A DNA stretch of 64,000 bases from RI-153 sp963752935 (GCA_963752935.1 CAVWAL010000005.1:186001-250000); one strand, 5' to 3'; positions 45,400 through 54,966 are shown, numbered from the stretch's first letter. Notes: generated by a model not told the origin, from the letters alone. Numbers and translations: made by a program.

Positions 45400-45429
45400 A
45401 TTGTAACGATGCGCAATTGACTTTGTCAA
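45400..45429 (-). promoter_or_regulatory. clpC promoter
   Basis: On the minus strand, TTGACA (45429-45424) and TACAAT (45405-45400) lie 18 bp apart, ~175 bp before the clpC ATG. The consensus hexamers are directly visible. The 5' leader has no CIRCE-like repeat I could recognise. Confidence 0.72.
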
Positions 45430-45615
45430 TAAGCCAACGTTGTCCCCAAGCTGGCGAGATGCTTACACTTCATACAGTGTGGCTTGAACTTTGAACGATA
45501 AGGACGGCAATTTTGTTCCTGAGTAGGTTGTGTTGACGTTGCACAAAGCGGCTACGGCCAATTCGGTGCCGGGCGACAACACGCCTGGATACTGCCCATG
45601 CCGGGCGTACAGCAA

Positions 45616-45644
45616 CGAGGCACAGTCTGATTGACTGTGCCTCG
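45616..45644 (-). terminator. 12-bp perfect hairpin after rpsA
   Basis: CGAGGCACAGTC (45616-45627), loop TGATT, GACTGTGCCTCG (45633-45644): a perfect 12-bp stem, ~35 bp after the rpsA stop. No strong T run follows on the minus strand, so it may be a weak or Rho-assisted terminator. The remainder of the 453-bp gap has the clpC promoter and nothing else recognised. Confidence 0.6.
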
Positions 45645-45676
45645 CTAAGTACAATTAGGTTAAACAAGAGGGGCGG

Positions 45677-46978
45677 TTAGGCTAACTCACTCACAACTTC
45701 AGGAAGAGCGACATCCTCTTCATCCGTAGTCGTCACTTCATCTGTATCCGTAGCGGTCACTTCGTCAACCGAAACCGGCGCCCAATCGAATTCGACGTTC
45801 TCTTCAGGAGGAAGCACTTGTTTGAGGCTTAAGCCCATTCGGCGCTTGTCGACATCAATACGAATGATGCGAAGATCATACTGCTCACCCTCAGAGACAA
45901 CTTCCTTAGGATGATTGATGCGACGATCGGCCAACTCACTGATGTGAATTAACCCCTCAATGGCATCGCCATCCAGACGGGCAAAGGCGCCAAAATTGAC
46001 CAGCTTGGTAATCGTACAGGCGACAACCTGACCGACCTCGTACTTGTCGGTGACGGTGTCCCACGGTTCCGGCTGCAAACGGCGCAGGCTGAGGCCAATA
46101 CGCTTGCGGTCCTGATCGACACTAATGACCATAACCTTGACCTTCTGGCCGATCTTCACGACTTCATTCGGATGATTGACCCGTCCCCAGCTAAGCTCGC
46201 TCAAGTGGATGAGGCCATCGGCTCCGCCCAGGTTAACAAAGGCGCCAAAGTCGGCCAGGCTGCTCACCACACCTTCAATCACAGAGCTTTCGCCCAACTC
46301 TTGCAGAAGTTTCTCTTTCTGCTCTTTGCGCCACTCGCGCATCGCAACACGCTCAGAAAGAATCAGACGGTTACGACGGCGATCCAGATCGATCACCTTG
46401 ACACGCAGCTCAGTTTCCAGCAGTTGATTCCACCGTGCATCTTCATCATCAATTTCGGCGAGTTGTAAGCTCTGGCTCTCGCTGCTCAGTTGGCTTGCCG
46501 GCACGAAACCACGGACACGGCCAATCCGCACAATCACACCGCCGCGGTTGCAACCACTCACAACCCCTATGAACATATCCTGACTATTCAGCAGTTCCTC
46601 GGCCTGTTTCCAGTCTTCCTCGGCCTTCGCGCGTGCAATGCTCAACATGACATTGCCCTCTTTATCCTCGCGCAGGATATAGACAGGCACTTCGTCACCG
46701 ACACTCAATTCGGCGATCTCTTCTCCGAGACGATCCAACTCGCGCCCAGAAACAATCCCCTCAGATTTGAAGCCGATATCAACAAGCAATTCATTACTGC
46801 GCTTGTCTACAATAATGCCTTGTCGGATTTCGCCGGTCTGGGGTTCACTGTACGCTTCTTCAAATTCATCAAGAAGCCGGGCCATTGGGTGATCTTCTTT
46901 GTTTGCAGGTGCTTCATCAAAGGCAAACATATAACTTCTGGTTAAGGGATTGTTGAGTAGTTCCTGCTGGCTGTTCAT
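45677..46978 (-). CDS. rpsA: 30S ribosomal protein S1
   Basis: ATG 46978 has GGAGAAAG nine bases upstream and gives 433 residues; the longer frame lacks a start signal. Four S1/OB domains follow an acidic N-terminus (~1-45): 'GEIRQGIIVDKRSNELLVDIGFKSEG' (~48-), 'MFIGVVSGCNRGGVIVRIGRVRGFVPASQL', 'VIEGVVSSLADFGAFVNLGGADGLIHLSEL' and 'VVACTITKLVNFGAFARLDG...EGLIHISEL'. It binds mRNA at the ribosome platform and helps initiation. The four-domain form is typical of Gram-positives and many non-proteobacteria. The acidic/Thr-rich tail is long. Confidence 0.95.
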   Translation of the reverse strand: MNSQQELLNNPLTRSYMFAFDEAPANKEDHPMARLLDEFEEAYSEPQTGEIRQGIIVDKRSNELLVDIGFKSEGIVSGRELDRLGEEIAELSVGDEVPVYILREDKEGNVMLSIARAKAEEDWKQAEELLNSQDMFIGVVSGCNRGGVIVRIGRVRGFVPASQLSSESQSLQLAEIDDEDARWNQLLETELRVKVIDLDRRRNRLILSERVAMREWRKEQKEKLLQELGESSVIEGVVSSLADFGAFVNLGGADGLIHLSELSWGRVNHPNEVVKIGQKVKVMVISVDQDRKRIGLSLRRLQPEPWDTVTDKYEVGQVVACTITKLVNFGAFARLDGDAIEGLIHISELADRRINHPKEVVSEGEQYDLRIIRIDVDKRRMGLSLKQVLPPEENVEFDWAPVSVDEVTATDTDEVTTTDEEDVALPEVVSELA

Positions 46979-47114
46979 AAGTTCGAAACTTTCTCCGATA
47001 CAAAATAGAATCCACGAAAGTATTGCCTTGCCATTTGGATCTGCAAACAACGCGGCAATGTGCACACACGGTATGATCTTAAGAACCGTTGTCTATCGCC
47101 CAACCGACTGTCTT

Positions 47115-47495
47115 TCAGTCGGCAAGTGCAACGGCTTCGATTTCTATGAGAGCCCCTAAGGGCAATGCTGCGACCTGAACTGTACTACGTGCAGGCGGCT
47201 CAACATCAAACATTTCGGCGTAAATCCGGTTGACAGTAGAGAAATCTGCCATATCAGTCAGGAAGATAGTCGTCTTCACGATTCGTTTCACACTCGAACC
47301 AGATGCAGACAACACAGCGTCCAGGTTTGCGAGAACCTGTCGTGCTTGCTCTTCGATTCCAATACGGAGTTGCCCAGTAAGAGGATTAATGCCAATTTGA
47401 CCAGAGGTAAACACAAAGCTGCCACTCTTTATCGCCTGAGAATAGGGCCCAACAGCGGCAGGTGCCTTTTCAGTATGCGTAACTTGACGATCCAC
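47115..47495 (-). CDS. RidA-family enamine/imine deaminase
   Basis: 126 residues from a GTG start with an A-rich AAAGAGAA leader. The Rid signature is complete: 'PAAVGPYSQAIKSGSFVFTSGQIG' (~12-35), 'QVLANLDAVLSASGSS' and 'PPARSTVQVAALPLGALIEIEAVA', including the active-site Arg (~104) and the terminal Glu. It hydrolyses reactive 2-aminoacrylate-type intermediates produced by PLP enzymes. A cystathionine/methionine lyase-like gene lies just upstream on the same strand, a PLP enzyme that can release such intermediates, which makes a functional link plausible (inference). Confidence 0.93.
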   Translation of the reverse strand: MDRQVTHTEKAPAAVGPYSQAIKSGSFVFTSGQIGINPLTGQLRIGIEEQARQVLANLDAVLSASGSSVKRIVKTTIFLTDMADFSTVNRIYAEMFDVEPPARSTVQVAALPLGALIEIEAVALAD

Positions 47496-47758
47496 AGCGT
47501 TTTCTCTTTACAACTCACGCAAGGTCAGACACATTTTGTCTGCCCTGGGCTAATCACGATTGTTAACGGGGTGAGGAGGAGATGCAGGAAAATTTGCAAA
47601 ATCGCAAGCATTCAGCACCAACTCATTGTAGTTCACCTTACGCCAAATGTCAAACTTGGAAGCCTGTTTTTCTTAAAAACTAGAGGAGCCTTTGTTCTGG
47701 CAAGGCACCGGCTTCAGCGTCAGGTGCGAATGCAAGAAGTTCTCCTGATCAGGTCCCT

Positions 47759-49009
47759 TCAGGATGCCTTGATCTGCTGCATGGCCTGCTCTAGATCGGC
47801 GATGATATCCTCTACCGCCTCAATGCCCACTGAGAGCCGAACCAGTCCATCACCGATGCCAATCTCAGCACGTTGCTGCGCCGTCAGGGCTCGATGCGAA
47901 GCATGCGCAGGGTAAAGAACTAACGAGTAGACATCCCCTAAACTGGTTGCCGGCTGAATCATACGCAATGCATCAAAAAAGCCGAAGACTTCAGTACGCC
48001 CTGCATGAGCCAGATCAAAGGCCACAACAGCCCCTGCATCTGATCGGCAGAACTGATGTTGTGCGAGTTCATGCTGCGGATGGGTAGCCAATCCCGGGTA
48101 GTACACTGAAGTCACGCCAGGTTGTTGTTCGAGCCAGACAGCCACACGCAGAGCGTTGGCAAACTGACGTTCCACGCGCAGAGGCAGCGTTTTGAGACCG
48201 CGCAGCAACAGCCACGCCTCCTGTGGTCCGAGAGTGCTGCCGGTCTTCTTATGCAGATCCCACAGGGCCGAGCGGAAACGTTCATGCGCTACCACCACGC
48301 CACCCATCACATCGCCATGACCACCGACAAACTTTGTAGTGCTGTGGATGACGAAATCTGCCCCGTCCGCCAGCGGACGATACAATATCGGCGTGGCAAA
48401 GGTATTGTCTACCAGCAAGAGTGCTCCGTAGCGGTGACACAAGTCGGCAACAGCCTTAACATCGGTCACCTTGAGCAACGGATTCGAAATTGCTTCGATC
48501 AGTAAAAACTTCGGTCTTTCCGTCGCCAATAACTGCTCGACGGCGGCGAGATCGGTCGTATCTACAAAAAGACCACGCGCCCCTAGAGTCGGCCAGAGCG
48601 AACTGATCAACGAATACGTGGCGCCATAACAATCCTGAGCAGCAGCGATAGTTGCGCCTGCTGCGGCGCCGGCAGCCATCATCGCCAGTTGGATGGCCGC
48701 CATACCACTCCCAGTGGCAAAGGCAGCATAGTCATGGGCTTGATCGGGCATGTCGTGGCACTCAAGCTCTACCATCGCCTCTTCAAAGGCGGCTACCGTA
48801 GGATTCCCGTAGCGATGGTAAACAAAGCGCCCAGATTCACCGCCTAGTGCAGCATCTAGATCCTGGCTATCTTGATAGACGTAGCTGACACTGGCGTGGA
48901 TCGAACCGGCCACTGCGATGGCATCCGATGTCGACGTACCTTCTCGATACCGGCGCTGCTCACCGCCATGCACTGCCTTAGTATGTAGGGAAGACGGTTG
49001 AAAAGACAC
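47759..49009 (-). CDS. Trans-sulfuration family PLP enzyme (Cys/Met metabolism)
   Basis: 416 residues of the Cys/Met metabolism PLP family. Seen: 'RFVYHRYGNPTVAAFEEAM' (~60-78), 'ATGSGMAAIQLAMMA' (~98-112), 'LLVDNTFATPILYRPLADGAD' (~192-212) and the PLP Lys in 'HSTTKFVGGHGDVMGGVVV' (~225). Members are cystathionine gamma-synthase, gamma-lyase, methionine gamma-lyase or O-acetylhomoserine sulfhydrylase; the subtype cannot be fixed by eye. The N-terminus starts 'LHTKAVHGG' as in these enzymes. ridA lies 263 bp downstream. Confidence 0.92.
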   Translation of the reverse strand: MSFQPSSLHTKAVHGGEQRRYREGTSTSDAIAVAGSIHASVSYVYQDSQDLDAALGGESGRFVYHRYGNPTVAAFEEAMVELECHDMPDQAHDYAAFATGSGMAAIQLAMMAAGAAAGATIAAAQDCYGATYSLISSLWPTLGARGLFVDTTDLAAVEQLLATERPKFLLIEAISNPLLKVTDVKAVADLCHRYGALLLVDNTFATPILYRPLADGADFVIHSTTKFVGGHGDVMGGVVVAHERFRSALWDLHKKTGSTLGPQEAWLLLRGLKTLPLRVERQFANALRVAVWLEQQPGVTSVYYPGLATHPQHELAQHQFCRSDAGAVVAFDLAHAGRTEVFGFFDALRMIQPATSLGDVYSLVLYPAHASHRALTAQQRAEIGIGDGLVRLSVGIEAVEDIIADLEQAMQQIKAS

Positions 49010-49117
49010 AGCATCTACTTTCGAACGATAAAAGAAGTTTGTAAAACGCTTTAGTTCCTCTTACTGAACCAAAACGCTCGCCAGCATCATCAAGGACACA
49101 CGAAGGATTCGTCAACT

Positions 49118-50131
49118 TTACGAGTAGACGGTTGGCAGACTGCGGCGCATGATTTCATAATTCTCAAGGGCACGCCCTGCCCCCAGCGCGACACAGGCCA
49201 ACGAGTTTTCGGCGACATAGGCCGGTACGCCTGTTTCACGCGTAAAAAGTTGAGAGATGTAGCGCAACTGTGCACCACCCCCCGTGATCACCATGCCGCG
49301 GTCGATAATGTCCGACGCCAGCTCCGGTGGGGCCTTCTCTAGCGTTGCGCGCACCGTGCTCACGATAGCCTGCAAGGGTTCGGTCATGGCTTCGGTGACT
49401 TCGCTACTTGTAATTTCGATGGTCTTGGGTAGCCCGTTGACCTGATCGCGGCCGCGTACTTCCATGCGGCGTTCTTCTTCAAGCGGCAAAGCAGACCCAA
49501 TCGCGATCTTAATCTCTTCTGCAGTCTGTTCACCGACGAGGAGATTATACTTTTTGCGAATGTAGTTGATGATGGATTCATCCAGACGATTGCCACCGAC
49601 GCGCACACTACTCCAAACCACGATGTCATACATAGAAACGATGGCGGCCTCTGTGGTACCACCCCCCATATCGACAACCATATTGCCCGTAGGCGTGCCA
49701 ATCGGCAGCCCTGCACCATAGGCGGCTGCTAATGGTTCTGGGATCAAATACGCTGCGCCCGCGCCTGCTTGCATCGCCGCATCATGAACGGCACGCTCTT
49801 CTACGCTGGTGACACCACGCGGCGTACTGATCATGACTTTGGGTTTGAAGAGGGGATTGAAACGCCCTGCCACCACGCGGATAAAGTAGCGCAGCATCGC
49901 TTCAGTGACGACGAAATCCGCAATAACACCATCGCGCATCGGGCGCGCAACTTCGATGCTTTCCGGCGTGCGGCCAAGCATATCGTACGCCTCGTGACCA
50001 ACGGCCACCATTTTGTTGTCGCGCAAGCGAATGGCCACAACGGACGGTTCGTGGAGGACAATGCCACGTCCTCGTACATGTACGAGAACGTTAACTGTGC
50101 CCAGATCAATCCCGATGTGCTTCTCTAGCAT
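49118..50131 (-). CDS. mreB: Rod shape-determining protein MreB
   Basis: This 337-residue actin-like ATPase has phosphate-1 'IGIDLGTVNVLVHVRGRGIVL' (~6-26), 'VMISTPRGVTSVEERAVHDAA' (~102-122), phosphate-2 'MVVDMGGGTTEAAIVSM' (~160-176) and adenosine loop 'VITGGGAQLRYISQLF' (~280-295). It forms membrane filaments guiding cell-wall synthesis. mreC, mreD and rodA are not adjacent, so this is a stand-alone copy. It sits downstream of the ATP synthase operon and its terminator, on the same strand. Confidence 0.96.
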   Translation of the reverse strand: MLEKHIGIDLGTVNVLVHVRGRGIVLHEPSVVAIRLRDNKMVAVGHEAYDMLGRTPESIEVARPMRDGVIADFVVTEAMLRYFIRVVAGRFNPLFKPKVMISTPRGVTSVEERAVHDAAMQAGAGAAYLIPEPLAAAYGAGLPIGTPTGNMVVDMGGGTTEAAIVSMYDIVVWSSVRVGGNRLDESIINYIRKKYNLLVGEQTAEEIKIAIGSALPLEEERRMEVRGRDQVNGLPKTIEITSSEVTEAMTEPLQAIVSTVRATLEKAPPELASDIIDRGMVITGGGAQLRYISQLFTRETGVPAYVAENSLACVALGAGRALENYEIMRRSLPTVYS

Positions 50132-50250
50132 AAAGAATTCGTTCCGATTTGCAACACAAAGAAATGCGCGCCTATGAACAGCGCGTCCTCAATTATACCC
50201 ACAACAGAGCAGCCACAACAAATATTCAGTAGAAAAAATCAGTTCAAAAG

Positions 50251-50293
50251 AAAAAAGGGTAAGCCGGGCTCTGGTAGACCCCGGCTTACCTTT
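50251..50293 (-). terminator. Intrinsic terminator of the ATP synthase operon
   Basis: GGTAAGCCGGG (50258-50268) pairs with CCCGGCTTACC (50280-50290). On the minus strand the stem is followed by the complement of A6 (50256-50251), giving a T6 tail, about 65 bp after the atpC stop. This is a classic terminator, directly visible. Confidence 0.92.
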
Positions 50294-50352
50294 GTTTTAC
50301 CCAGGAAATTTTGCACGAAGCGAAGCTACTGTAGCACCCAGGCCGCTGCAGA

Positions 50353-50799
50353 TCACGCTTCGCTGCTACCCGCCGTGCCGCCGGCTGCAGTCCGCTGGCG
50401 CCGTCGACGTGCAGCCACTTTCAAGCGAACACGACTGCGTTGCAGAGCCATTTCCACAGGGCGTCGTTCTTCAGGGGGTCGGTTGCGTATTGAATCCTCT
50501 GCCCGTTGCAAAGAAGCTTGAGCTCGCTCAATGTCGATTTCGTCTGCACGTTCGGCCGACCGCGCCAGGACGATCACCTTATTGGGGCGCACTTCGACAA
50601 CACCACCGCTAACGGCGATATAGTCTTCGCCACCCCCAGGCAGATGCAGCACGATCTCGCCGATATCCAGGATGGTCAACAACGGGGCATGATTGCGCAA
50701 TACACCCATTTGACCGTCCGCCCCCGGCAAGGTAATCATATCCACCTCTCCGGCAAAGAGTTGGCGGCGGGGCGTGACAATTTCAACTTCAATCGGCAT
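50353..50799 (-). CDS. atpC: ATP synthase F1 epsilon subunit
   Basis: 148 residues: an N-terminal beta-sandwich ('MPIEVEIVTPRRQLFAGEVDMITLPGADGQMGVLRNHAPLL', in parts) that contacts gamma and the c-ring, and a C-terminal helical hairpin (~90-125). The C-terminal ~20 residues are a basic/Gly tail beyond the usual ~135-residue length. It ends the atp operon, 89 nt after atpD, and is followed by the terminator. Confidence 0.94.
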   Translation of the reverse strand: MPIEVEIVTPRRQLFAGEVDMITLPGADGQMGVLRNHAPLLTILDIGEIVLHLPGGGEDYIAVSGGVVEVRPNKVIVLARSAERADEIDIERAQASLQRAEDSIRNRPPEERRPVEMALQRSRVRLKVAARRRRQRTAAGGTAGSSEA

Positions 50800-50888
50800 A
50801 GGTTACCTCGACAATTCTGGTCTCTATCAAGAAGTCAACAGACCAAGCGTCACGCTGAGACTGCAATCATCTGATAGCAGATTAGCTC

Positions 50889-52307
50889 TTATTCAGATCG
50901 TAGCCGTTCGGCCTTCTCCAGTGCATCATCAATGGTGCCGACCATGTAGAATGCTTGTTCAGGCATATCGTCACACTCGCCATCCAAGATCATCTGGAAG
51001 CCGCGCACCGTCTCTTCGATCTTCACGAAGACGCCGGGTGTACCCGTGAACTGCTCGGCCACGAACATCGGCTGCGTGAGGAAGCGCTGAATTTTGCGGG
51101 CTCGGCTCACAATCAGCTTGTCATCTTCACTCAATTCCTCGACACCCAGAATAGCAATAATATCCTGCAAGTCTCGGTAGCGCTGAAGTGCCTGCTGCAC
51201 ACGGCGGGCGATGGCGTAGTGATCTTCGCCGACGATGTTGGGATCGAGAATGCGGCTGGTGGAACCCAGGGGATCCACGGCCGGGAAGAGCGCCTGGTCG
51301 GCCAAAGAACGTTCCAGTGTAATCGTGGCGTCCAGGTGGGCGAAGGTTGTCGCCGGAGCCGGATCGGTGTAGTCATCGGCGGGCACGTAAACGGCCTGCA
51401 TCGAGGTGATCGAACCTGTCTTCGTCGAACTGATGCGTTCCTGCAGGTCACCCATGTCGGTGCCAAGCGTCGGCGCATACCCTACAGCGCTGGGCAAGCG
51501 CCCCAGCAGAGCAGACACTTCGGAACCGGCCTGTACGAAGCGGAAGATGTTGTCGATGAAGAGCAGCACGTCGCGGCCCTCGTCCCGAAAGTACTCGGCC
51601 ATTGTGACACCGGTTAGGCCGACACGCAGACGGGCGCCAGGCGGTTCATTCATCTGACCGAAGACCATGACGGTTGACTTCAGCACACCGGACTCTTGCA
51701 TTTCGTGCCAAAGATCGTTTCCTTCACGCGTCCGTTCACCTACACCGGCGAAGACTGAGTAGCCACTGTGAAACTCGGCTACGTTGTGAATCAACTCCTG
51801 GATAACCACCGTCTTGCCTACACCGGCGCCACCAAAGATCCCCGTCTTACCGCCCTTGGTGAAAGGAGCCACCAGATCAATGACCTTCACACCGGTTACA
51901 AAGACCTCGGCCTGTGTGCTGCGTTCGGCAAAGGATGGGGGCTCGCGGTGAATTGGATAGTACTCTTCACTGACAACTTCACCGGCATTATCGATCGGGC
52001 GCCCCGTCACATCAAAGATACGCCCCAGGGTAGCCTCACCGACCGGCACCGTAATCGGCGACCCTTCAGTCCAGGCCTCCATACCACGGCGCATCCCATC
52101 TGTGCTGCTCATGGCAACGGCACGAACTGCACCTCCACCAAGATGTTGCTGTACTTCACAAGTCAATACCGTGCCGTCAGGCATATCCACATAGACGGCA
52201 TGGTAGATTTCGGGCATGTTCTCACCGGTGAAGACAAAGTCTACCACCGGACCGATGACGCTGCTGACAGAGCCAACAACACGTCCATTGCTGCCGTTTT
52301 CAGCCAT
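50889..52307 (-). CDS. atpD: ATP synthase F1 beta subunit
   Basis: 472 residues. Catalytic beta subunit with Walker A GGAGVGKTVVIQELI (~155), the 'GVGERTREGNDL' loop (~188), Walker B 'RDVLLFIDNIFRFVQAGSEVSALLGR' (~245-270; includes catalytic-site residues), and 'DPAPATTFAHLDATI'. The catalytic Glu lies in the GERTREG segment. It alternates with alpha around gamma in the hexamer and makes or hydrolyses ATP. GAGGAG six bases before ATG. Order in the transcript: atpA, atpG, atpD, atpC. Confidence 0.97.
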   Translation of the reverse strand: MAENGSNGRVVGSVSSVIGPVVDFVFTGENMPEIYHAVYVDMPDGTVLTCEVQQHLGGGAVRAVAMSSTDGMRRGMEAWTEGSPITVPVGEATLGRIFDVTGRPIDNAGEVVSEEYYPIHREPPSFAERSTQAEVFVTGVKVIDLVAPFTKGGKTGIFGGAGVGKTVVIQELIHNVAEFHSGYSVFAGVGERTREGNDLWHEMQESGVLKSTVMVFGQMNEPPGARLRVGLTGVTMAEYFRDEGRDVLLFIDNIFRFVQAGSEVSALLGRLPSAVGYAPTLGTDMGDLQERISSTKTGSITSMQAVYVPADDYTDPAPATTFAHLDATITLERSLADQALFPAVDPLGSTSRILDPNIVGEDHYAIARRVQQALQRYRDLQDIIAILGVEELSEDDKLIVSRARKIQRFLTQPMFVAEQFTGTPGVFVKIEETVRGFQMILDGECDDMPEQAFYMVGTIDDALEKAERLRSE

Positions 52308-52358
52308 AGTACACTCCTCTAACGTAGATCACGTTCCCCGTGACAATTCCATGTGAGA

Positions 52359-53231
52359 CTAGTCGAGTGCAACACTGCCGCCGATGATATCCATCAACTC
52401 GCGGGTGATGCCTTCCTGGCGGGCCTTATTGTAAGTCAGTGTCAGGTCGTCCACCAGTTCATTGGCGGCTTCGGTAGCATTGCGCATGGCGACCATGCGG
52501 GCCGAATGTTCACTGGCCAGGGACTCGTAGATCGCCTGAAGTACCTGCACCTCGGTAAAGCCATAGAGCACCTGACTTAGTACAGTGTAAGGATCCGGCT
52601 CGAAAATATATTCGGGCGCCATGCTCACCGACGGTTCCGCCGGTTCAATGGGGAGCAGCCGGTGAGTGACTGGTTGTTGGACCAGCGTGTTTACAAAGTC
52701 CGTGTAGATGGTGTAGACCTCATCGAAGTAGCCGGTGGTAAAGTCATCCACCAATACACGCGTAATGGGTGCGATATCGTTGCTAGTCGGTGCATCGGGC
52801 AGTGCAATAAACTCTGCGCGAATGACAGGATCATAGCGCAACAGCCAATCGCGGCCCTTTTTCCCTGCAACCACAACCTCAACTTCTGCGCCCTCTGCCC
52901 GCTTTTGCTTCATAAAGCGCGCCAACTGCCGCAGCACGTTGGCATTAAAACCGCCGGCCAGACCACGATCTGCCGTCACCAGCAGAACGCCCACGCGGCG
53001 GATCACCGGTCTGGATCGAATGAGCGCATTCAGTTGATCTTCTTCAACTGTGGGCAGGCGGGCAATATAAGAAAGCACCTCTTGCGCTTTTTGGGCGTAA
53101 GGGCGTGTTGCCAAAACCTGATTTTGAGCACGACGCATGCGCGAAGCTGCCACAGCTTCCATCGCTTTCGTTACCTGAGCGATGTTTTTAACGGAGCGAA
53201 TACGTCGCCGAATTTCTCGTGTACTTGCCAA
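52359..53231 (-). CDS. atpG: ATP synthase F1 gamma subunit
   Basis: 290 residues from a TTG start with GGGGAGG five bases upstream. Conserved N-terminal shaft helix 'STREIRRRIRSVKNIAQVTKAMEAVAASRMRRAQ' (in parts, 3-36), 'LLVTADRGLAGGFNANVLRQ' (~82-101), and C-terminal 'SEHSARMVAMRNATEAANELVDDLTLTYNKARQ' (parts), the ends that form the rotating coiled coil. It transmits rotation from the c-ring to the catalytic hexamer. Length is normal. Confidence 0.95.
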   Translation of the reverse strand: MASTREIRRRIRSVKNIAQVTKAMEAVAASRMRRAQNQVLATRPYAQKAQEVLSYIARLPTVEEDQLNALIRSRPVIRRVGVLLVTADRGLAGGFNANVLRQLARFMKQKRAEGAEVEVVVAGKKGRDWLLRYDPVIRAEFIALPDAPTSNDIAPITRVLVDDFTTGYFDEVYTIYTDFVNTLVQQPVTHRLLPIEPAEPSVSMAPEYIFEPDPYTVLSQVLYGFTEVQVLQAIYESLASEHSARMVAMRNATEAANELVDDLTLTYNKARQEGITRELMDIIGGSVALD

Positions 53232-53321
53232 GAGAACCTCCCCTTGATGAGCGGGCGATGCAGCAACAAGGTGACAAAGACAACCTAACGAGCCTCGTCA
53301 GCCTGTCGCCTCACCACCTCG

Positions 53322-54845
53322 TCAGGAAGCACTCCACGTGCGATTAAAGTCTTCTAGAGCCAGACGCAGCGAATCGATCAAGTCATCGGTGATCTGCTTG
53401 TTACGCATAATCGACTGACCGATCTCAGGATGATTGGCATCCATATACGTGTGCATCTCACGTTCCCAGTTCTTCACTTGATCGACGGGAACAGACTCAA
53501 GATAGCCATTGGTCACCGCGAAGAGGCTCATGACCTGTTTGTCGAGCGCCATTGGTTGGTATTGCGGCTGCTTGAGGATCTCTTGAATACGCTGACCACG
53601 GTTCAACTGACGCTGGGTCGAAGCATCCAAATCGCTGCCGAACTGAGCGAAGGCCGCCAATTCGCGGAACTGGCTGAACTCAAGTTTGAGACGGCCTGCG
53701 ACACGTTTCATCGCCTTCGTCTGTGCCGAGCTACCTACACGGCTCACCGAAAGACCCACATTCAACGCGGGGCGAATGCCGGCGTAAAAAAGATCGCTCT
53801 CGAGGAAGATCTGACCATCGGTGATGGAGATCACGTTGGTCGGAATGTAGGCAGAAACATCACCGGCCTGAGTTTCAATGATGGGCAACGCAGTCAAACT
53901 GCCACCACCGTGCTCAGGGCTCATACGAGCCGCTCGCTCTAACAAACGGCTGTGCAGATAAAAGACGTCGCCGGGGTAGGCTTCACGGCCTGGCGGGCGG
54001 CGCAGCAGCAGCGAAACCTGACGGTAGGCCTGTGCATGTTTGGAAAGATCATCGTACACGATCAACGCATCGCGACCGCTTTCCATGATCTCTTCGCCCA
54101 TCGAGCAACCTGCGTAAGGAGCAATATACTGTAACGCAGCGGGATCCGACGCCGAAGCGGTGACCACGATCGTGTGCTCCATGGCGCCATGGCGTTCGAG
54201 AATACCCACTACCTGCGCCACCGTCGATTGCTTTTGACCAACAGCGACATAGATACAGGTCAGCCCTTTGCCCTTTTGATTGATAATGGTATCAATCGCA
54301 ATCGCTGTTTTACCGGTCTGGCGGTCACCAATGATCAACTCACGCTGACCACGACCGATGGGAATCAAGGCATCGATGGCCGTGATCCCTGTTTCGACCG
54401 GTGTGTTCACCGATTGGCGGGTAATAACACCCGGGGCAATCCGCTCAATATTGCGGAACTTGTCCGTTTCAATCGGTCCCTTGCCGTCAATGGGTTGCCC
54501 CAAAGCGTTCACCACACGGCCAATCAGTGCATCACCGACAGGCACAGAAGCGATGCGTCCGGTGCTGCGCACCAGATCACCTTCCTCGATGCTGGTAAAC
54601 TCACCCATAATGATGACACCGACCGAGTCGGTATTCAGGTTGAGACACATGCCCAGTGTGCCGCTCTTTGTGAATTCCACCAACTCACTGGACATAGCCC
54701 CGCGCAGACCGTCGACAATGGCAATACCATCACCGATTTCCATCACTTCGCCCACATCTACACGGCGCGGCGCCGACTGAAAATTGAGAATCTGCTTCTT
54801 GAGTAAATCTGTAAAATCTTTCGTTACGTCTTCACGAATAGCCAT
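53322..54845 (-). CDS. atpA: ATP synthase F1 alpha subunit
   Basis: 507 residues with the nucleotide-binding Walker A GDRQTGKTAIAIDTIINQ (~170-187), 'LIVYDDLSKHAQAYRQVSLLLRRPPGREAYPGDVFYLHSRLLERAAR' (in parts, ~265-310), and 'VGLSVSRVGSSAQTKAMK' (~368-385). Alpha carries the non-catalytic nucleotide sites. AAGGAG lies ten bases before the ATG. It is separated from atpH by 249 nt with a structured element, unlike the short gaps elsewhere in the operon. Confidence 0.97.
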   Translation of the reverse strand: MAIREDVTKDFTDLLKKQILNFQSAPRRVDVGEVMEIGDGIAIVDGLRGAMSSELVEFTKSGTLGMCLNLNTDSVGVIIMGEFTSIEEGDLVRSTGRIASVPVGDALIGRVVNALGQPIDGKGPIETDKFRNIERIAPGVITRQSVNTPVETGITAIDALIPIGRGQRELIIGDRQTGKTAIAIDTIINQKGKGLTCIYVAVGQKQSTVAQVVGILERHGAMEHTIVVTASASDPAALQYIAPYAGCSMGEEIMESGRDALIVYDDLSKHAQAYRQVSLLLRRPPGREAYPGDVFYLHSRLLERAARMSPEHGGGSLTALPIIETQAGDVSAYIPTNVISITDGQIFLESDLFYAGIRPALNVGLSVSRVGSSAQTKAMKRVAGRLKLEFSQFRELAAFAQFGSDLDASTQRQLNRGQRIQEILKQPQYQPMALDKQVMSLFAVTNGYLESVPVDQVKNWEREMHTYMDANHPEIGQSIMRNKQITDDLIDSLRLALEDFNRTWSAS

Positions 54846-54966
54846 AGGCTTTGTTCTCCTTGAGGTCTCCCCTGTGCCGGCTCAACGGTGTCTGGACATT
54901 CACAAGGGTCGTCCAGCTTCGTCAGCAGCAGAAAGACAAGCGCATGCGCACAACAGATAGAACAGA

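Noticed and set aside
45463..45667. Two overlapping small minus-strand ORFs between clpC and rpsA
   Set aside because: They overlap each other and the hairpin at 45616, have no start signal, and show no family pattern.
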